From Prevotella sp. (GTDB lineage: Bacteria; Bacteroidota; Bacteroidia; Bacteroidales; Bacteroidaceae): DNA of 64,000 nucleotides. Below are positions 54,581 through 62,326 of this stretch, one piece after another. The stretch is taken from contig JAILEG010000017.1 in the NCBI GenBank assembly GCA_024688365.1, positions 62,001-126,000 of the forward strand. Reading direction: 5' to 3'. Made by a program: the position numbers and the translations under genes. The notes beneath the pieces were generated by a model that made no database searches, was not told the DNA's origin, and saw nothing but the letters and a program-made list of their open reading frames with translations. The first letter of the stretch is position 1. Each line of letters opens with the position of its first letter.

Positions 54581-54614
54581 AGAAGCGTGGCAAGTCATGA
54601 CTCGCCACGCTTCT
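54581..54614 (-). terminator. terminator of the BspA-like/small-peptide unit
   Basis: AGAAGCGTGGC (54581-54591) pairs with GCCACGCTTCT (54604-54614). Read on the minus strand the stem is followed by TTTC, 48 nt beyond the stop codon of the small-peptide gene. Confidence 0.8.
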
Positions 54615-54661
54615 GTAAGTTTATTGTCGGTCTTAGGACTCCTCACAGAGAAGGAAGCCGT

Positions 54662-54886
54662 TTAATCATTCCATATAGGCACAGACCAGCTGTTTTCCTT
54701 TGAAAGTGACTCACCCCCGTCCATTCCTGATATATTACCAGTAGGGTCATCATAATGTTCCTTATCCTTATTGACAGAACCTTCCTCCTTACCCGCAATA
54801 CTGTCACGGCTTGTTCTCATCAAATTGTATTCAACCTTGACACCTACGAGCATGCACGTAGGTGCTATGTAAACCGTCTTATCCAT
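54662..54886 (-). CDS. 74-aa peptide, family ending in W-[D/N]-[D/E]
   Basis: 74 residues from ATG 54886, one nucleotide past the upstream stop codon (TGA-A-ATG). An upstream ATG at 54898 overlaps the BspA-like gene and adds four residues. It starts MDKTVYIAPTCMLVGVKVEY, has NLMRTSRDS, then Gly/Ser/Asp-rich sequence, SKENS, and ends VPIWND. No signal peptide. It resembles the 57-aa peptide at 29102: M-x-K-x-x-Y-x-x-P, L-M, S-K-E-N, and an acidic-Trp C-terminus. Both follow a large secreted surface protein. Function unknown. Confidence 0.65.
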   Translation of the reverse strand: MDKTVYIAPTCMLVGVKVEYNLMRTSRDSIAGKEEGSVNKDKEHYDDPTGNISGMDGGESLSKENSWSVPIWND

Positions 54887-54887
54887 T

Positions 54888-56909
54888 TCATTCACCATTT
54901 ATCGTACAACATATCACAATATAGATACCGCTTTTCAGTCCCTCAAGGCTGTCAGAGTTCTGACGCACAATCTGACCATTGAGATTATAGACGTTGGTTA
55001 CAGTCTTGCTGCCCGTTCCGAGAACTACGGCAACCTCTTCTATGCCATTGGTATCGTCAACTGATGCCAGACCGAAAAGAGAGAAAGCCTTTGCACCGGA
55101 ACTCTCGATGAAAGAATCATCTATATTGGTATGCTCCTGTCCTTTGAACACCTGGACTGTTGCCGTAAAAGGATTCCACTTACCTTTAGTACCAGTCTGA
55201 TAAAAGAATACATGCTTATCGCCACTCTGCCCAAGGAAATAGCTATATTTTGGCATATAGATAGGGCTTACAGTACCATTTTCCGACTTTGACAGATAGT
55301 TGCCAATAAAACGATAGCTGCAATCATCATCACCTGAACCTGCAGGAATGAAGGTTGGCTTGACGATAGTAGGTTCTGGAGAACCTGTTTCTATCTGATA
55401 ATTCTCCATGATATATTTCTCGCCTGAAGCCAAAGGTTTGGTTGGGAATATCATGTAAGCTATATTATCCTTGATCACCATGTCGTCATCACCGGCAGCC
55501 TTTGACATCTGCTCATCCTGGAATTTCAAGGTGATACGTTTCTTTTCTGTGTCACGTACAACAGCATTCAGCTTGCATACCTCCGTGTTCTCACCAAACA
55601 CCTCACGTACCTGCGCCTTGGTCATCTTGAATGGAACACAAATTGTCCACCACTGGTCAGCCCCTTTGATACGGTCGAAAGGCCACTTCTTTGTATCAGT
55701 AACATAGACATTGTTGGCAGCCAATGAGAAGCGATGCAGTCCCTGGTACTTTCCTTTATCATAACTGTCTGTTCCATTCCAAAGCGTCCCATTATCAGCA
55801 TTGGTACGTGACTGTTGATAAGCAGCACTACCTGGCCAAACCATATCCGCTCCAAAATACAAATCATAGAAGCCATCCCAATAGCCCGGTGTATTTGCGT
55901 TTGGCTTACGCTCATATTGGCGCGTGATGTCCGTATATTTAGCACGTTGCTCATCGGTTAAGTCAGCACGGAGGTGCATCAGGCCCATAGTATTTGCATC
56001 ATTCACATAGTTCCTACGCTCAGCATAGCCATTTTTAGTATCTCCAATAGGTTCAGCTGCGGAATAAGTAGTGGGACTAAAACTATTATTGCCATGATAA
56101 GTACCTTCATCAAAAGTGTCCGCATGAACTGTAGGAGCTTCAGCCCCCAGGAAATAGACATCTTCAAGTTTCGTATTGTTAAACACATTCTCACCCAAAC
56201 TTTTCAGACTTGCAGGGAATACTATCACCTTGAGAGCTGAACATTGCTGAAAGGCATTGTTTCCTATACTCTCCAAAGTATTAGGCAATGTTATCGAACT
56301 GATTGCTGTTCTCGTGAAAACTGAACTGCCTATAGTGGTAATCCCTTCCGGCATCTCTACGTTTTTGAGTTTGGATTTTTCAATAAAGGCACTGTTACCA
56401 ATACTTACATAGCCTTCTGGAATCACTATGCTTTCCAAATCTGCACCGAAACAGTCTCCAAACGAAGCAGGTATAGAGGTGCCTTGACTTTTAGGAAGTG
56501 AAACGGTTTTGGCATTAATGTGCGTATAGAAATTCGGAACCAATGGGAAATGATCATTTGTTCCCTTTTCAAGCGAGACATTAAGAACCGCCTCACTCAT
56601 ATCCAAGTTGTCAAGGTTCCAATTATGATTATTATTATCAGCACTCTTACCAACAATGACTTTCATATCCAAACTGCTGACATTTCCTTTGATTATCACG
56701 CTCTTGGCCATTTTGATAAGAGCTTTATCTCCATCTGAGATAGCTGTTGAATAGTCATAGCTTCCCCAAGCTGCTGCTTCTCCTATCTGCCCCGCTTCTC
56801 CTACCACAGTGATGGTCACTGTGCCTGTAGGATTCTTAGTCACAGTCACTGTTGCATGTGTAATCATAGCCACAGCCGCAGCTATGAATAATGATAAAAA
56901 TCTCTTCAT
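54888..56909 (-). CDS. BspA-like leucine-rich-repeat surface protein
   Basis: 673 residues. Signal peptide (1-19). Residues about 20-120 are a beta-rich start; LRR_5/BspA repeats span about 140-260 (IVIPEGYVSIGNSAFIEKSKLKNVEMP, ITLPNTLESIGNNAFQQCSALKVIVFP). A long C-terminal beta region (about 330-640; TICVPFKMTKAQVREVF, FIPAGSGDDDCSYRFIGNY) resembles in layout the C-terminal regions of the PUL proteins. The tail reads NVYNLNGQIVRQNSDSLEGLKSGIYIV but then ends ICCTINGE instead of the usual NGKKxVVR, so the sorting tail looks altered. BspA relatives mediate adhesion; that is a family-based inference. Confidence 0.82.
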   Translation of the reverse strand: MKRFLSLFIAAAVAMITHATVTVTKNPTGTVTITVVGEAGQIGEAAAWGSYDYSTAISDGDKALIKMAKSVIIKGNVSSLDMKVIVGKSADNNNHNWNLDNLDMSEAVLNVSLEKGTNDHFPLVPNFYTHINAKTVSLPKSQGTSIPASFGDCFGADLESIVIPEGYVSIGNSAFIEKSKLKNVEMPEGITTIGSSVFTRTAISSITLPNTLESIGNNAFQQCSALKVIVFPASLKSLGENVFNNTKLEDVYFLGAEAPTVHADTFDEGTYHGNNSFSPTTYSAAEPIGDTKNGYAERRNYVNDANTMGLMHLRADLTDEQRAKYTDITRQYERKPNANTPGYWDGFYDLYFGADMVWPGSAAYQQSRTNADNGTLWNGTDSYDKGKYQGLHRFSLAANNVYVTDTKKWPFDRIKGADQWWTICVPFKMTKAQVREVFGENTEVCKLNAVVRDTEKKRITLKFQDEQMSKAAGDDDMVIKDNIAYMIFPTKPLASGEKYIMENYQIETGSPEPTIVKPTFIPAGSGDDDCSYRFIGNYLSKSENGTVSPIYMPKYSYFLGQSGDKHVFFYQTGTKGKWNPFTATVQVFKGQEHTNIDDSFIESSGAKAFSLFGLASVDDTNGIEEVAVVLGTGSKTVTNVYNLNGQIVRQNSDSLEGLKSGIYIVICCTINGE

Positions 56910-57523
56910 GTCTCTTATAATTATGTAATACTTCTCTTAATTGTTATCTATATTAATTTAATCTCTATCTTTCTCCGAACTCGTGAGAATCCAGAGGATT
57001 ATCCTTGGCTATAAGGGGACTGAACACCCTTGCCCTATTTGCTGAAAAGGGCTGATAGCAGTTATTTGACAGACATTTCTAATTCGTGGTTATAAGTCCT
57101 TTTATGTCAAGCGTATTAAGCTGCAACTCTGCCTTTCCGAATATGAGTCTTGCAACAAGTATCCGCTGATTTTTATACTCTCTAATTTTTATATCCTAAC
57201 TCTATTTATATAGTGTGCAAAGTTACGACAAGTTTTTTCATTCAGGCACTATCGCCCCATTTACCCCCTCGGATTAACTTTATTTAACCCTTTACAAGAT
57301 TTTAGTTGTTATCCTGTCAACGATGCGACATCGTGAAAACCCTATCAAGGCAGGACTGCCATCTTCCTGCGGATGGCCCAGGTGTCATTTTCCTGCCACC
57401 GCCAACCTGATTTGAGACCATCAGAAGGCGGGGAAAAAGCCATGAAAGAGACTTTAAGGACAGGCCGAATGGCAACCGCAGCATTTTTCCCGGTAGTTTT
57501 CTTTCGTTTCTAAATATTTTTAG
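56910..57523. other. gene-free region upstream of BspA-like gene
   Basis: A minus-strand -7 element TAACTTTG (complement of 57218-57225) would give the BspA-like gene a leader of about 300 nt; no -33 match is seen. I find no ORF or known RNA in the leader. The open frame on the minus strand at 57317-57730 has no signal, domain or start context and overlaps the NDH-2 terminator region, so I do not call it. Confidence 0.4.
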
Positions 57524-57655
57524 TATCTTTGCCTTGTCAAATAGAAAATAGTCGTTATTAAAGTTAATTATTTGAGTTAGTAAGAAATGACATGGCTTGC
57601 GTGAGCAAGGTGACATGTTGAGGAAAGGCTTCGCAGGGATGCGGAGCCTTTTTTC
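57524..57655 (+). ncRNA. candidate small RNA with own promoter and terminator
   Basis: TATCTTTG (57524-57531) would start a transcript near 57538. It contains TTATTTGAGTTA (57568-57579), a small hairpin CTTGC-GTGA-GCAAG (57596-57609) inside CATG...CATG, and ends in AAAGGCTTCGCA (57624-57635) pairing with TGCGGAGCCTTT (57640-57651), followed by TTT. Length about 115 nt. No ORF longer than nine codons. It stands alone between the BspA-like gene and the convergent NDH-2 gene. Not an RNA family I recognise. Confidence 0.5.
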
Positions 57656-57662
57656 GTAAATG

Positions 57663-57722
57663 CCGGCAGCCTCCTCACCACCTATCCCCCCAGATGGGGC
57701 AAAACGGGGAAGAGGCTGCCGG
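57663..57722 (-). terminator. hairpin after NDH-2 gene
   Basis: CCGGCAGCCTC (57663-57673) pairs with GAGGCTGCCGG (57712-57722). It lies directly past the NDH-2 stop codon on the minus strand. The loop is long and has a second C-rich/G-rich pairing (CCCCCCA/TGGGG). Termination by this alone is uncertain. Confidence 0.5.
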
Positions 57723-57726
57723 AATA

Positions 57727-58998
57727 TCATTTAGCCTTCAGTATCAGTCGCAGGCTCTGCTTGTAGTTGATGTAGTTCCAAAGCCAGTTGAGGAGGATGA
57801 ACGCCTTGTTCTTCACACCGAGGATGGACCGCAGATGGACGATGAGCCACAGTGCCCATGCTGGGAATCCGCCGAACTTCCTGCCGCCAATCTCCGCCAC
57901 GGCATGGTTACGGCCAATGGTCGCCATCACCCCGAGGTTACGGTAGCGGAAAGGCTTTTCCTCCCCTCCCCTCATCCTGGCTGCCAGATTGGCAGCGACA
58001 GCCTTTGCCTGCTGCATGGCTACCTGTGCCAGCTGCGGATGGCCCAGCGGGTAATCGGGATCGCCCTCTATGAGGCTCTGGTCGCCGATGGCATAGACAT
58101 CCTGCAAGCCCTTCACCCGGCAGAAACGGTCAGTGAGGATGCGCCCGGCATGGCCGATGCTCTCCTTAGGGAGCCCCTCTATGCGGTTGGCGCAGATGCC
58201 GCTCACCCATATCACCGTCTCGGCAGGTATCTCCAGTCCGGCACTCGTCTTCAGCACGCTGTCCTCATAGGCCGTGGCGAACTGCGGCTGCCGCACGTGT
58301 ACATGCAGCTCCTTCAGGTCACGTTCGGCACGGGCTGAGGAGACGGGATCCATCGCTGCCAGCAGGCGGTCGCCGGCATTGACAAGGTAGATGTGCATCT
58401 GCGAGGCATCAAGGTCAGGATAGTCACGCTGTATGACGTTCTTCTTCATCTCGGCTATTGCCCCTGCAATCTCAACGCCCGACGCGCCTCCGCCCACGAC
58501 AACCACGTTCATCAGAGCCTGCTTGCGCACAGGATCCTCCTCGGTCTCCGCCCGCTCCAGGTTGTGGAGGATGGTGTTGCGCAGCCGCATGGCCTCAGAG
58601 ACCGACTTCATTGGGAGTGTCGATGCCTCAATGGCCTTGTTGCCGAAGAAGTTGGTTGTCGCTCCCGCCGCCAGCACAAGCCAGTCATAATGAATGGTGC
58701 CGATGGTGGTGAGGATGGCCTTCTCAGCCGTGTCGACCGCCTGCACCTCTGCCATCCGGAAGAAGAAGTCCCTGTTGCCCTGGAACAGACGGCGGAAGGG
58801 GAAGGAGATGCTGCTCGGCTCCAGCCCCGCCGATGCCACCTGGTAAATCAGCGGTGGGAACTGGTGGTAGTTGTTCTTGTCGACCAAGACCACCTGGAAA
58901 TTCTCCTTTGTCAGCCTGAAGGCCAGCTCCAGCCCTCCCAGGCCACCGCCCACGATGACCACTCTCTTCTTATCCGTACGCTCAATATTCGCTCTCAT
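57727..58998 (-). CDS. ndh: type II NADH:quinone oxidoreductase (NDH-2)
   Basis: 423 residues. FAD site VVIVGGGLGGLELAFRL (about 13-29), NAD site VVVVGGGASGVEIAGAIAE (about 165-183), and the second FAD contact VYAIGDQSLIEGDPDYPLGHPQLAQVAMQQAK. PLIYQVASAGLEP and the C-terminal amphipathic segment (WALWLIVHLRSILGVKNKAFILLNWLWNYINY) that docks it on the membrane are typical. It passes electrons from NADH to menaquinone without proton pumping. Divergent from the LOG-family gene. It has no link to the glucan locus apart from using the resulting reducing power. Confidence 0.95.
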   Translation of the reverse strand: MRANIERTDKKRVVIVGGGLGGLELAFRLTKENFQVVLVDKNNYHQFPPLIYQVASAGLEPSSISFPFRRLFQGNRDFFFRMAEVQAVDTAEKAILTTIGTIHYDWLVLAAGATTNFFGNKAIEASTLPMKSVSEAMRLRNTILHNLERAETEEDPVRKQALMNVVVVGGGASGVEIAGAIAEMKKNVIQRDYPDLDASQMHIYLVNAGDRLLAAMDPVSSARAERDLKELHVHVRQPQFATAYEDSVLKTSAGLEIPAETVIWVSGICANRIEGLPKESIGHAGRILTDRFCRVKGLQDVYAIGDQSLIEGDPDYPLGHPQLAQVAMQQAKAVAANLAARMRGGEEKPFRYRNLGVMATIGRNHAVAEIGGRKFGGFPAWALWLIVHLRSILGVKNKAFILLNWLWNYINYKQSLRLILKAK

Positions 58999-59090
58999 TA
59001 TCCTTTTTACATTTACAAGTTACTGACAGGACAGGAAAAAGTATGCCAAACAAAAGCTGTCGCAACTGCTTTTTCTATCTTCTTTTGTAT

Positions 59091-59098
59091 TACCTTTG
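59091..59098 (+). promoter_or_regulatory. -7 element of the LOG-family gene
   Basis: TACCTTTG at 59091-59098, 23 nt before the ATG at 59122. The -33 region (about 59067-59070, CTGC) is a poor match. Confidence 0.55.
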
Positions 59099-59121
59099 CA
59101 CCAACCAAAAACTGAAGCGAA

Positions 59122-59658
59122 ATGAAAATAGCAGTATTCTGTTCAGCCAACAACCATATCGACCCTGACTTCTTCAAGATGACCGAGGCCCTGGGACGAT
59201 GGATTGGCGAGAACGGCCACACCCTTGTCTACGGCGGATGCAACACCGGACTCATGGAGTGCATAGGGAAAGCCGTGCATGAGGCAGGCGGGCGCACCAT
59301 CGGGGTCATCCCGAGAATCATTGAGCGGGGCGGACGGCAGAGCGAGTATGTCGACATTGAGATTCCCTGTGAGGACCTTACTGACCGTAAGGCCATCATG
59401 ATGGAGCAGGCCGACGTGTTCTATGCCCTGCCGGGAGGCATCGGCACGCTCGATGAGGTGTTCACCGTCGCCGCATCGGCCACCATCGGCTACCACAAAA
59501 AGCAGGTGGTGCTGTACAACATGAAGGGATTTTGGGACAGCCTCATCGCCCTCCTCGATGACCTGCAGCAGAGGGGCATGATCCGTGGCGACTATCATGA
59601 CATCATACGGGTGGAGGAGCCGTCAGCCCTGGCGGCACCACTCAACAGCAAAGCATAA
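59122..59658 (+). CDS. LOG-family protein (TIGR00730, cytokinin-type phosphoribohydrolase fold)
   Basis: 178 residues, Rossmann-like. The two family signatures are present: YGGCNTGLMECIGKAV (about 37-52) and PGGIGTLDE (104-112). Members split nucleoside 5'-monophosphates into base and ribose 5-phosphate; the plant relatives release active cytokinins. In bacteria most act in purine or pyrimidine nucleotide turnover. The M16 protease gene starts 7 nt after its stop codon, so the two are one operon, though no shared pathway is evident. Confidence 0.9.
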   Translation: MKIAVFCSANNHIDPDFFKMTEALGRWIGENGHTLVYGGCNTGLMECIGKAVHEAGGRTIGVIPRIIERGGRQSEYVDIEIPCEDLTDRKAIMMEQADVFYALPGGIGTLDEVFTVAASATIGYHKKQVVLYNMKGFWDSLIALLDDLQQRGMIRGDYHDIIRVEEPSALAAPLNSKA

Positions 59659-59664
59659 GACAGC

Positions 59665-60930
59665 ATGACAACCTACCTGACCGCAACCCTCAGCAACGGG
59701 CTGCGCATCATTGCCTTGCCCTCACCTGCGCCCGTGGTCTATTGCGGCTATCAGATAAATGCCGGGACGGCCAGCGAGCAGCCCCATGAGGAGGGCATGG
59801 CCCACTTCTGCGAGCATGTCACCTTTAAGGGGACCGGCCGCCGCAAGGCTCTTGATGTCATCAACAGCCTGGAGGAGGTGGGCGGCGACCTCAACGCCTT
59901 CACCACCAAGACTGACACCGTCTACTACGTTGCCATCCTGAAGGACCACCTGCCACGGGCCGTCGACCTCCTGACTGACATCGTCTTCCACAGCACCTAT
60001 CCCCAGGAGGAGATTGACAAGGAGGTGGAGGTCATCTGTGACGAGATTGAGTCGTACAACGACAGTCCCGCCGAGCTGATCTATGACGAGTTTGAGAACC
60101 TCCTCTTCCACGGGCATCCGCTCGGACACAACATCCTGGGCACGGCACGGCAGGTGCGCCGCTTCACCACGACCGACGCCCTCCGCTTCACCCACAGGCA
60201 TTACCGCCCTGACAATGCCGTATTCTTCGCCTATGGCGACATCGACTTCAGCACGCTCCTCTCTCTCCTTGAGCAGGAGACGGGCAGCCATATCCTTGCT
60301 GACAATGTGGCAGCGCAGCCTGTCACCCCCACACCGCCACCTCTGAGCATCTACCAGCCGCAGACCGTCATCACCGACAGGCAGACGCACCAGGCGCATG
60401 TGATGATAGGCAACAGGGCCTACAACATTCATGACCGGCGGCGCATGCCCCTCTACCTGCTCAACAACATCCTCGGCGGACCGGGTATGAGTGCCCGCCT
60501 CAACCTCTCGCTGCGTGAGCGGAGGGGGCTTGTCTACACGGTCGAGAGTACGATGGTGAGCTATGACGGCACGGGCTTCTGGAGCGTCTACTTCGGCTGC
60601 GACCCGGAGGATGTGGACGAGTGCATGGCGCTGGTGCGCACCGAACTCGACCGCCTCATCACCACGCCGCTCACTGCCGAGGAGCTGGCAACCGCCAAGA
60701 GCCAGATAAAAGGACAGATAGGCATAGCCTGCGACAACCGTGAGAGCTTCGCCCTCGACTTCGGCAAGGGCTTCCTGCACTATGGCTGGAAGAAGGACAT
60801 CACCGCCCTCTACAGGGATATTGATGCCATCACGGCTGACGAGATACAGGCCGTGGCACGTGACCTCTTTCCTGAGAACCGCCTGACCAAGCTGGTGTAC
60901 CGGACTGAAGGCGGTGAACAAACTGACTGA
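59665..60930 (+). CDS. M16-family zinc metallopeptidase
   Basis: 421 residues, no signal peptide, so cytoplasmic. The inverted zinc motif HxxEH is HFCEH (His47, Glu50, His51), and the third ligand is a Glu in the EVEVICDEIESYNDSP helix about 76 residues later. A second M16 domain lacking the motif (about 215-400) completes the usual two-domain chain; RLNLSLRERRGLVYTVES carries the conserved Arg-Tyr region. This size matches the processing-peptidase-like members of Bacteroidetes. Substrate unknown. Confidence 0.92.
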   Translation: MTTYLTATLSNGLRIIALPSPAPVVYCGYQINAGTASEQPHEEGMAHFCEHVTFKGTGRRKALDVINSLEEVGGDLNAFTTKTDTVYYVAILKDHLPRAVDLLTDIVFHSTYPQEEIDKEVEVICDEIESYNDSPAELIYDEFENLLFHGHPLGHNILGTARQVRRFTTTDALRFTHRHYRPDNAVFFAYGDIDFSTLLSLLEQETGSHILADNVAAQPVTPTPPPLSIYQPQTVITDRQTHQAHVMIGNRAYNIHDRRRMPLYLLNNILGGPGMSARLNLSLRERRGLVYTVESTMVSYDGTGFWSVYFGCDPEDVDECMALVRTELDRLITTPLTAEELATAKSQIKGQIGIACDNRESFALDFGKGFLHYGWKKDITALYRDIDAITADEIQAVARDLFPENRLTKLVYRTEGGEQTD

Positions 60931-61069
60931 AAACGGTAAACAAACGCACTGAAGGCTGTAAACAAACGGGCTGAAAACGGTAAGCTACCACATGACAAGC
61001 CCTCATGACTCAGCCTTCACATCCTTTCCCCGAGGCTCTCCTGCACTGAAAAGCAGGGCTTTTGATTAA

Positions 61070-61155
61070 ATTCTCTACATGTATGGAAATATTTTTCTGC
61101 GTGTATGGACGAATTTCTTTACGTGTATGGAAATTCGTCCATACACGTAGAGAAT
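61070..61155. repeat. TCTCTACA-type palindromic repeat cluster, in a 462-nt gene-free gap
   Basis: TTCTCTACATGTATGGAAAT, ACGAATTTCTTTACGTGTAT and a perfect 11-bp inverted repeat ACGTGTATGGA (61121-61131)/TCCATACACGT (61138-61148) with 6-nt loop AATTCG. The words TCTCTACA, TATGGA and GACGAATTTC recur from the cluster at 11349-11425, so they are one dispersed family. The rest of 60931-61392 includes three tandem AAAACGGTAAACAAACG-like units near 60928-60980 and no gene. Confidence 0.7.
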
Positions 61156-61392
61156 TCGGAAAAGACAAGGAACAGCTCGTTGTCAGCAGCACGGATGGAC
61201 AGGCTGAAAGCCCACCTATTGTCTGTCAGGCTATCACCCTTCCGTATTATATAACCTCCCTGCCTCCTTTACTCTGCGTGAGACATGCACAAAATGATGT
61301 GCAGGCATGCCGTCACCTCACGCAGGGCCGCAGAGGAAAAGAATGGGAAAGAATGGAAAAGAAAAGAATGGAGGGAAAGCACACCAGGTATC

Positions 61393-62106
61393 TCACAGGT
61401 ACAGCACACTCTCATTCCCCTCATTGAAGAGAAGGTCAAGGATGCTGAGATTGGGCTGGAAACCGAACTTCAGCTGATAGACCTGGTAATAAGGGCGGGA
61501 AACGAACGATGGGTCAGGGCCTGGATGCTTGGGACGGATGACCTCACGGAAATCATCAGTCCCATCAGCAACGCTGCTCTCATAAGAGGAGGTGCGCCGC
61601 AGACGGGGGCTGATGTCAATCAGCTCACACATCTTCAGCGTTATCTCCCAGTTGAAATCGTACAGGAACTCCCATTTGCGGGTGAAGAAGGGACGGAGGT
61701 CGTCCTCATAATACTCAAAGAACGGGCTCTCTCCATAAGCCGACTGCAGGGCATTCCAATGGAGGTGCCGCCAGTTGCCGTGGTCACTGATGCGCACGTC
61801 CTTCATCTCACACTTCAGTCCCTCGAACTTCTCCACAGGGATGGAGAGGCTCTGCAGCCCGTTGGTGGTGGCTATGACGCAGCGGTTACGGTAAGTCTGC
61901 TTGACGAAGTGGTCATGCCGCTCAATGAGGCAGGTTCCGTAACGGTTGAGCTTCTGATACCATTGGATGGGGGCGAAGTAGGAAGAGGTAAGCAGGGCGG
62001 AACGGGAAGAAGCCTCCCCAAGCCTCTCCGAAGAGGAAGCCTCCCCAAGCCCCTCCCGTAGAGGGGATGTCAAATTACCGATGTTAGGAATATGAGGACT
62101 GGACAT
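61393..62106 (-). CDS. WbqC-like family protein
   Basis: 237 residues from ATG 62106. The WbqC-like core begins at about residue 38 (ALLTSSYFAPIQWYQKLNRYG) and has IERHDHFVKQTYRNRC, SIPVEKFEG, DHGNWRHLHWNALQSAYGESPFFEYYEDDLRPFF and NLSILDLLFNEGNES, all family hallmarks. The family is linked to polysaccharide or surface-antigen gene sets; its reaction is not settled. Residues about 13-35 (SPLREGLGEASSSERLGEAS) are encoded by a C-rich dispersed repeat and are not part of the family fold, so the native start may have been displaced. It lies downstream of lepB on the same strand. Confidence 0.82.
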   Translation of the reverse strand: MSSPHIPNIGNLTSPLREGLGEASSSERLGEASSRSALLTSSYFAPIQWYQKLNRYGTCLIERHDHFVKQTYRNRCVIATTNGLQSLSIPVEKFEGLKCEMKDVRISDHGNWRHLHWNALQSAYGESPFFEYYEDDLRPFFTRKWEFLYDFNWEITLKMCELIDISPRLRRTSSYESSVADGTDDFREVIRPKHPGPDPSFVSRPYYQVYQLKFGFQPNLSILDLLFNEGNESVLYL

Positions 62107-62299
62107 AAGTGAAGATGGTTAGGAATGAAAAAATATGTTCTGGGGTTGGAATCAATGCCGAAGCATAAGGACTGTCTGAGAACAATCCGCAGGCAATCAG
62201 AAAACTATTATCTGTAAAAAACTCCAACAAAAAAGAGGGGATGCTGCACCATTGAGAGTGGTAACCAACATCCCCTCTACGGGAGGGGCTTGGGGAGGC
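62039..62299. repeat. 32-bp perfect inverted repeat, C-rich
   Basis: The arm at 62039-62070 (starts GCCTCCCCAAGCCCCTCCCG) is the exact reverse complement of 62268-62299. Each arm also contains a small hairpin (CCCCTCCCGTAGAGGGG). A diverged extra copy sits beside the left arm (about 62010-62038). The left arm lies in the 5' end of the WbqC-like frame; the right arm is 28 nt past the lepB stop codon. The 197 nt between arms hold no complete gene. Confidence 0.9.
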
Positions 62300-62326
62300 T
62301 TCTTGTGAGGATCCCCCTCCTCCCCT

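Noticed and set aside
57317..57730. 137-codon minus-strand frame between the BspA-like and NDH-2 genes
   Set aside because: It runs through the NDH-2 terminator hairpin and the small-RNA candidate in antisense, begins inside repeat-like sequence, and has no domain or signal peptide.
59722..60921. 399-codon open frame antisense to the M16 peptidase gene
   Set aside because: The plus-strand frame carries HxxEH and full M16 structure; the antisense frame has only low-complexity Val/Glu/Gly-rich sequence.
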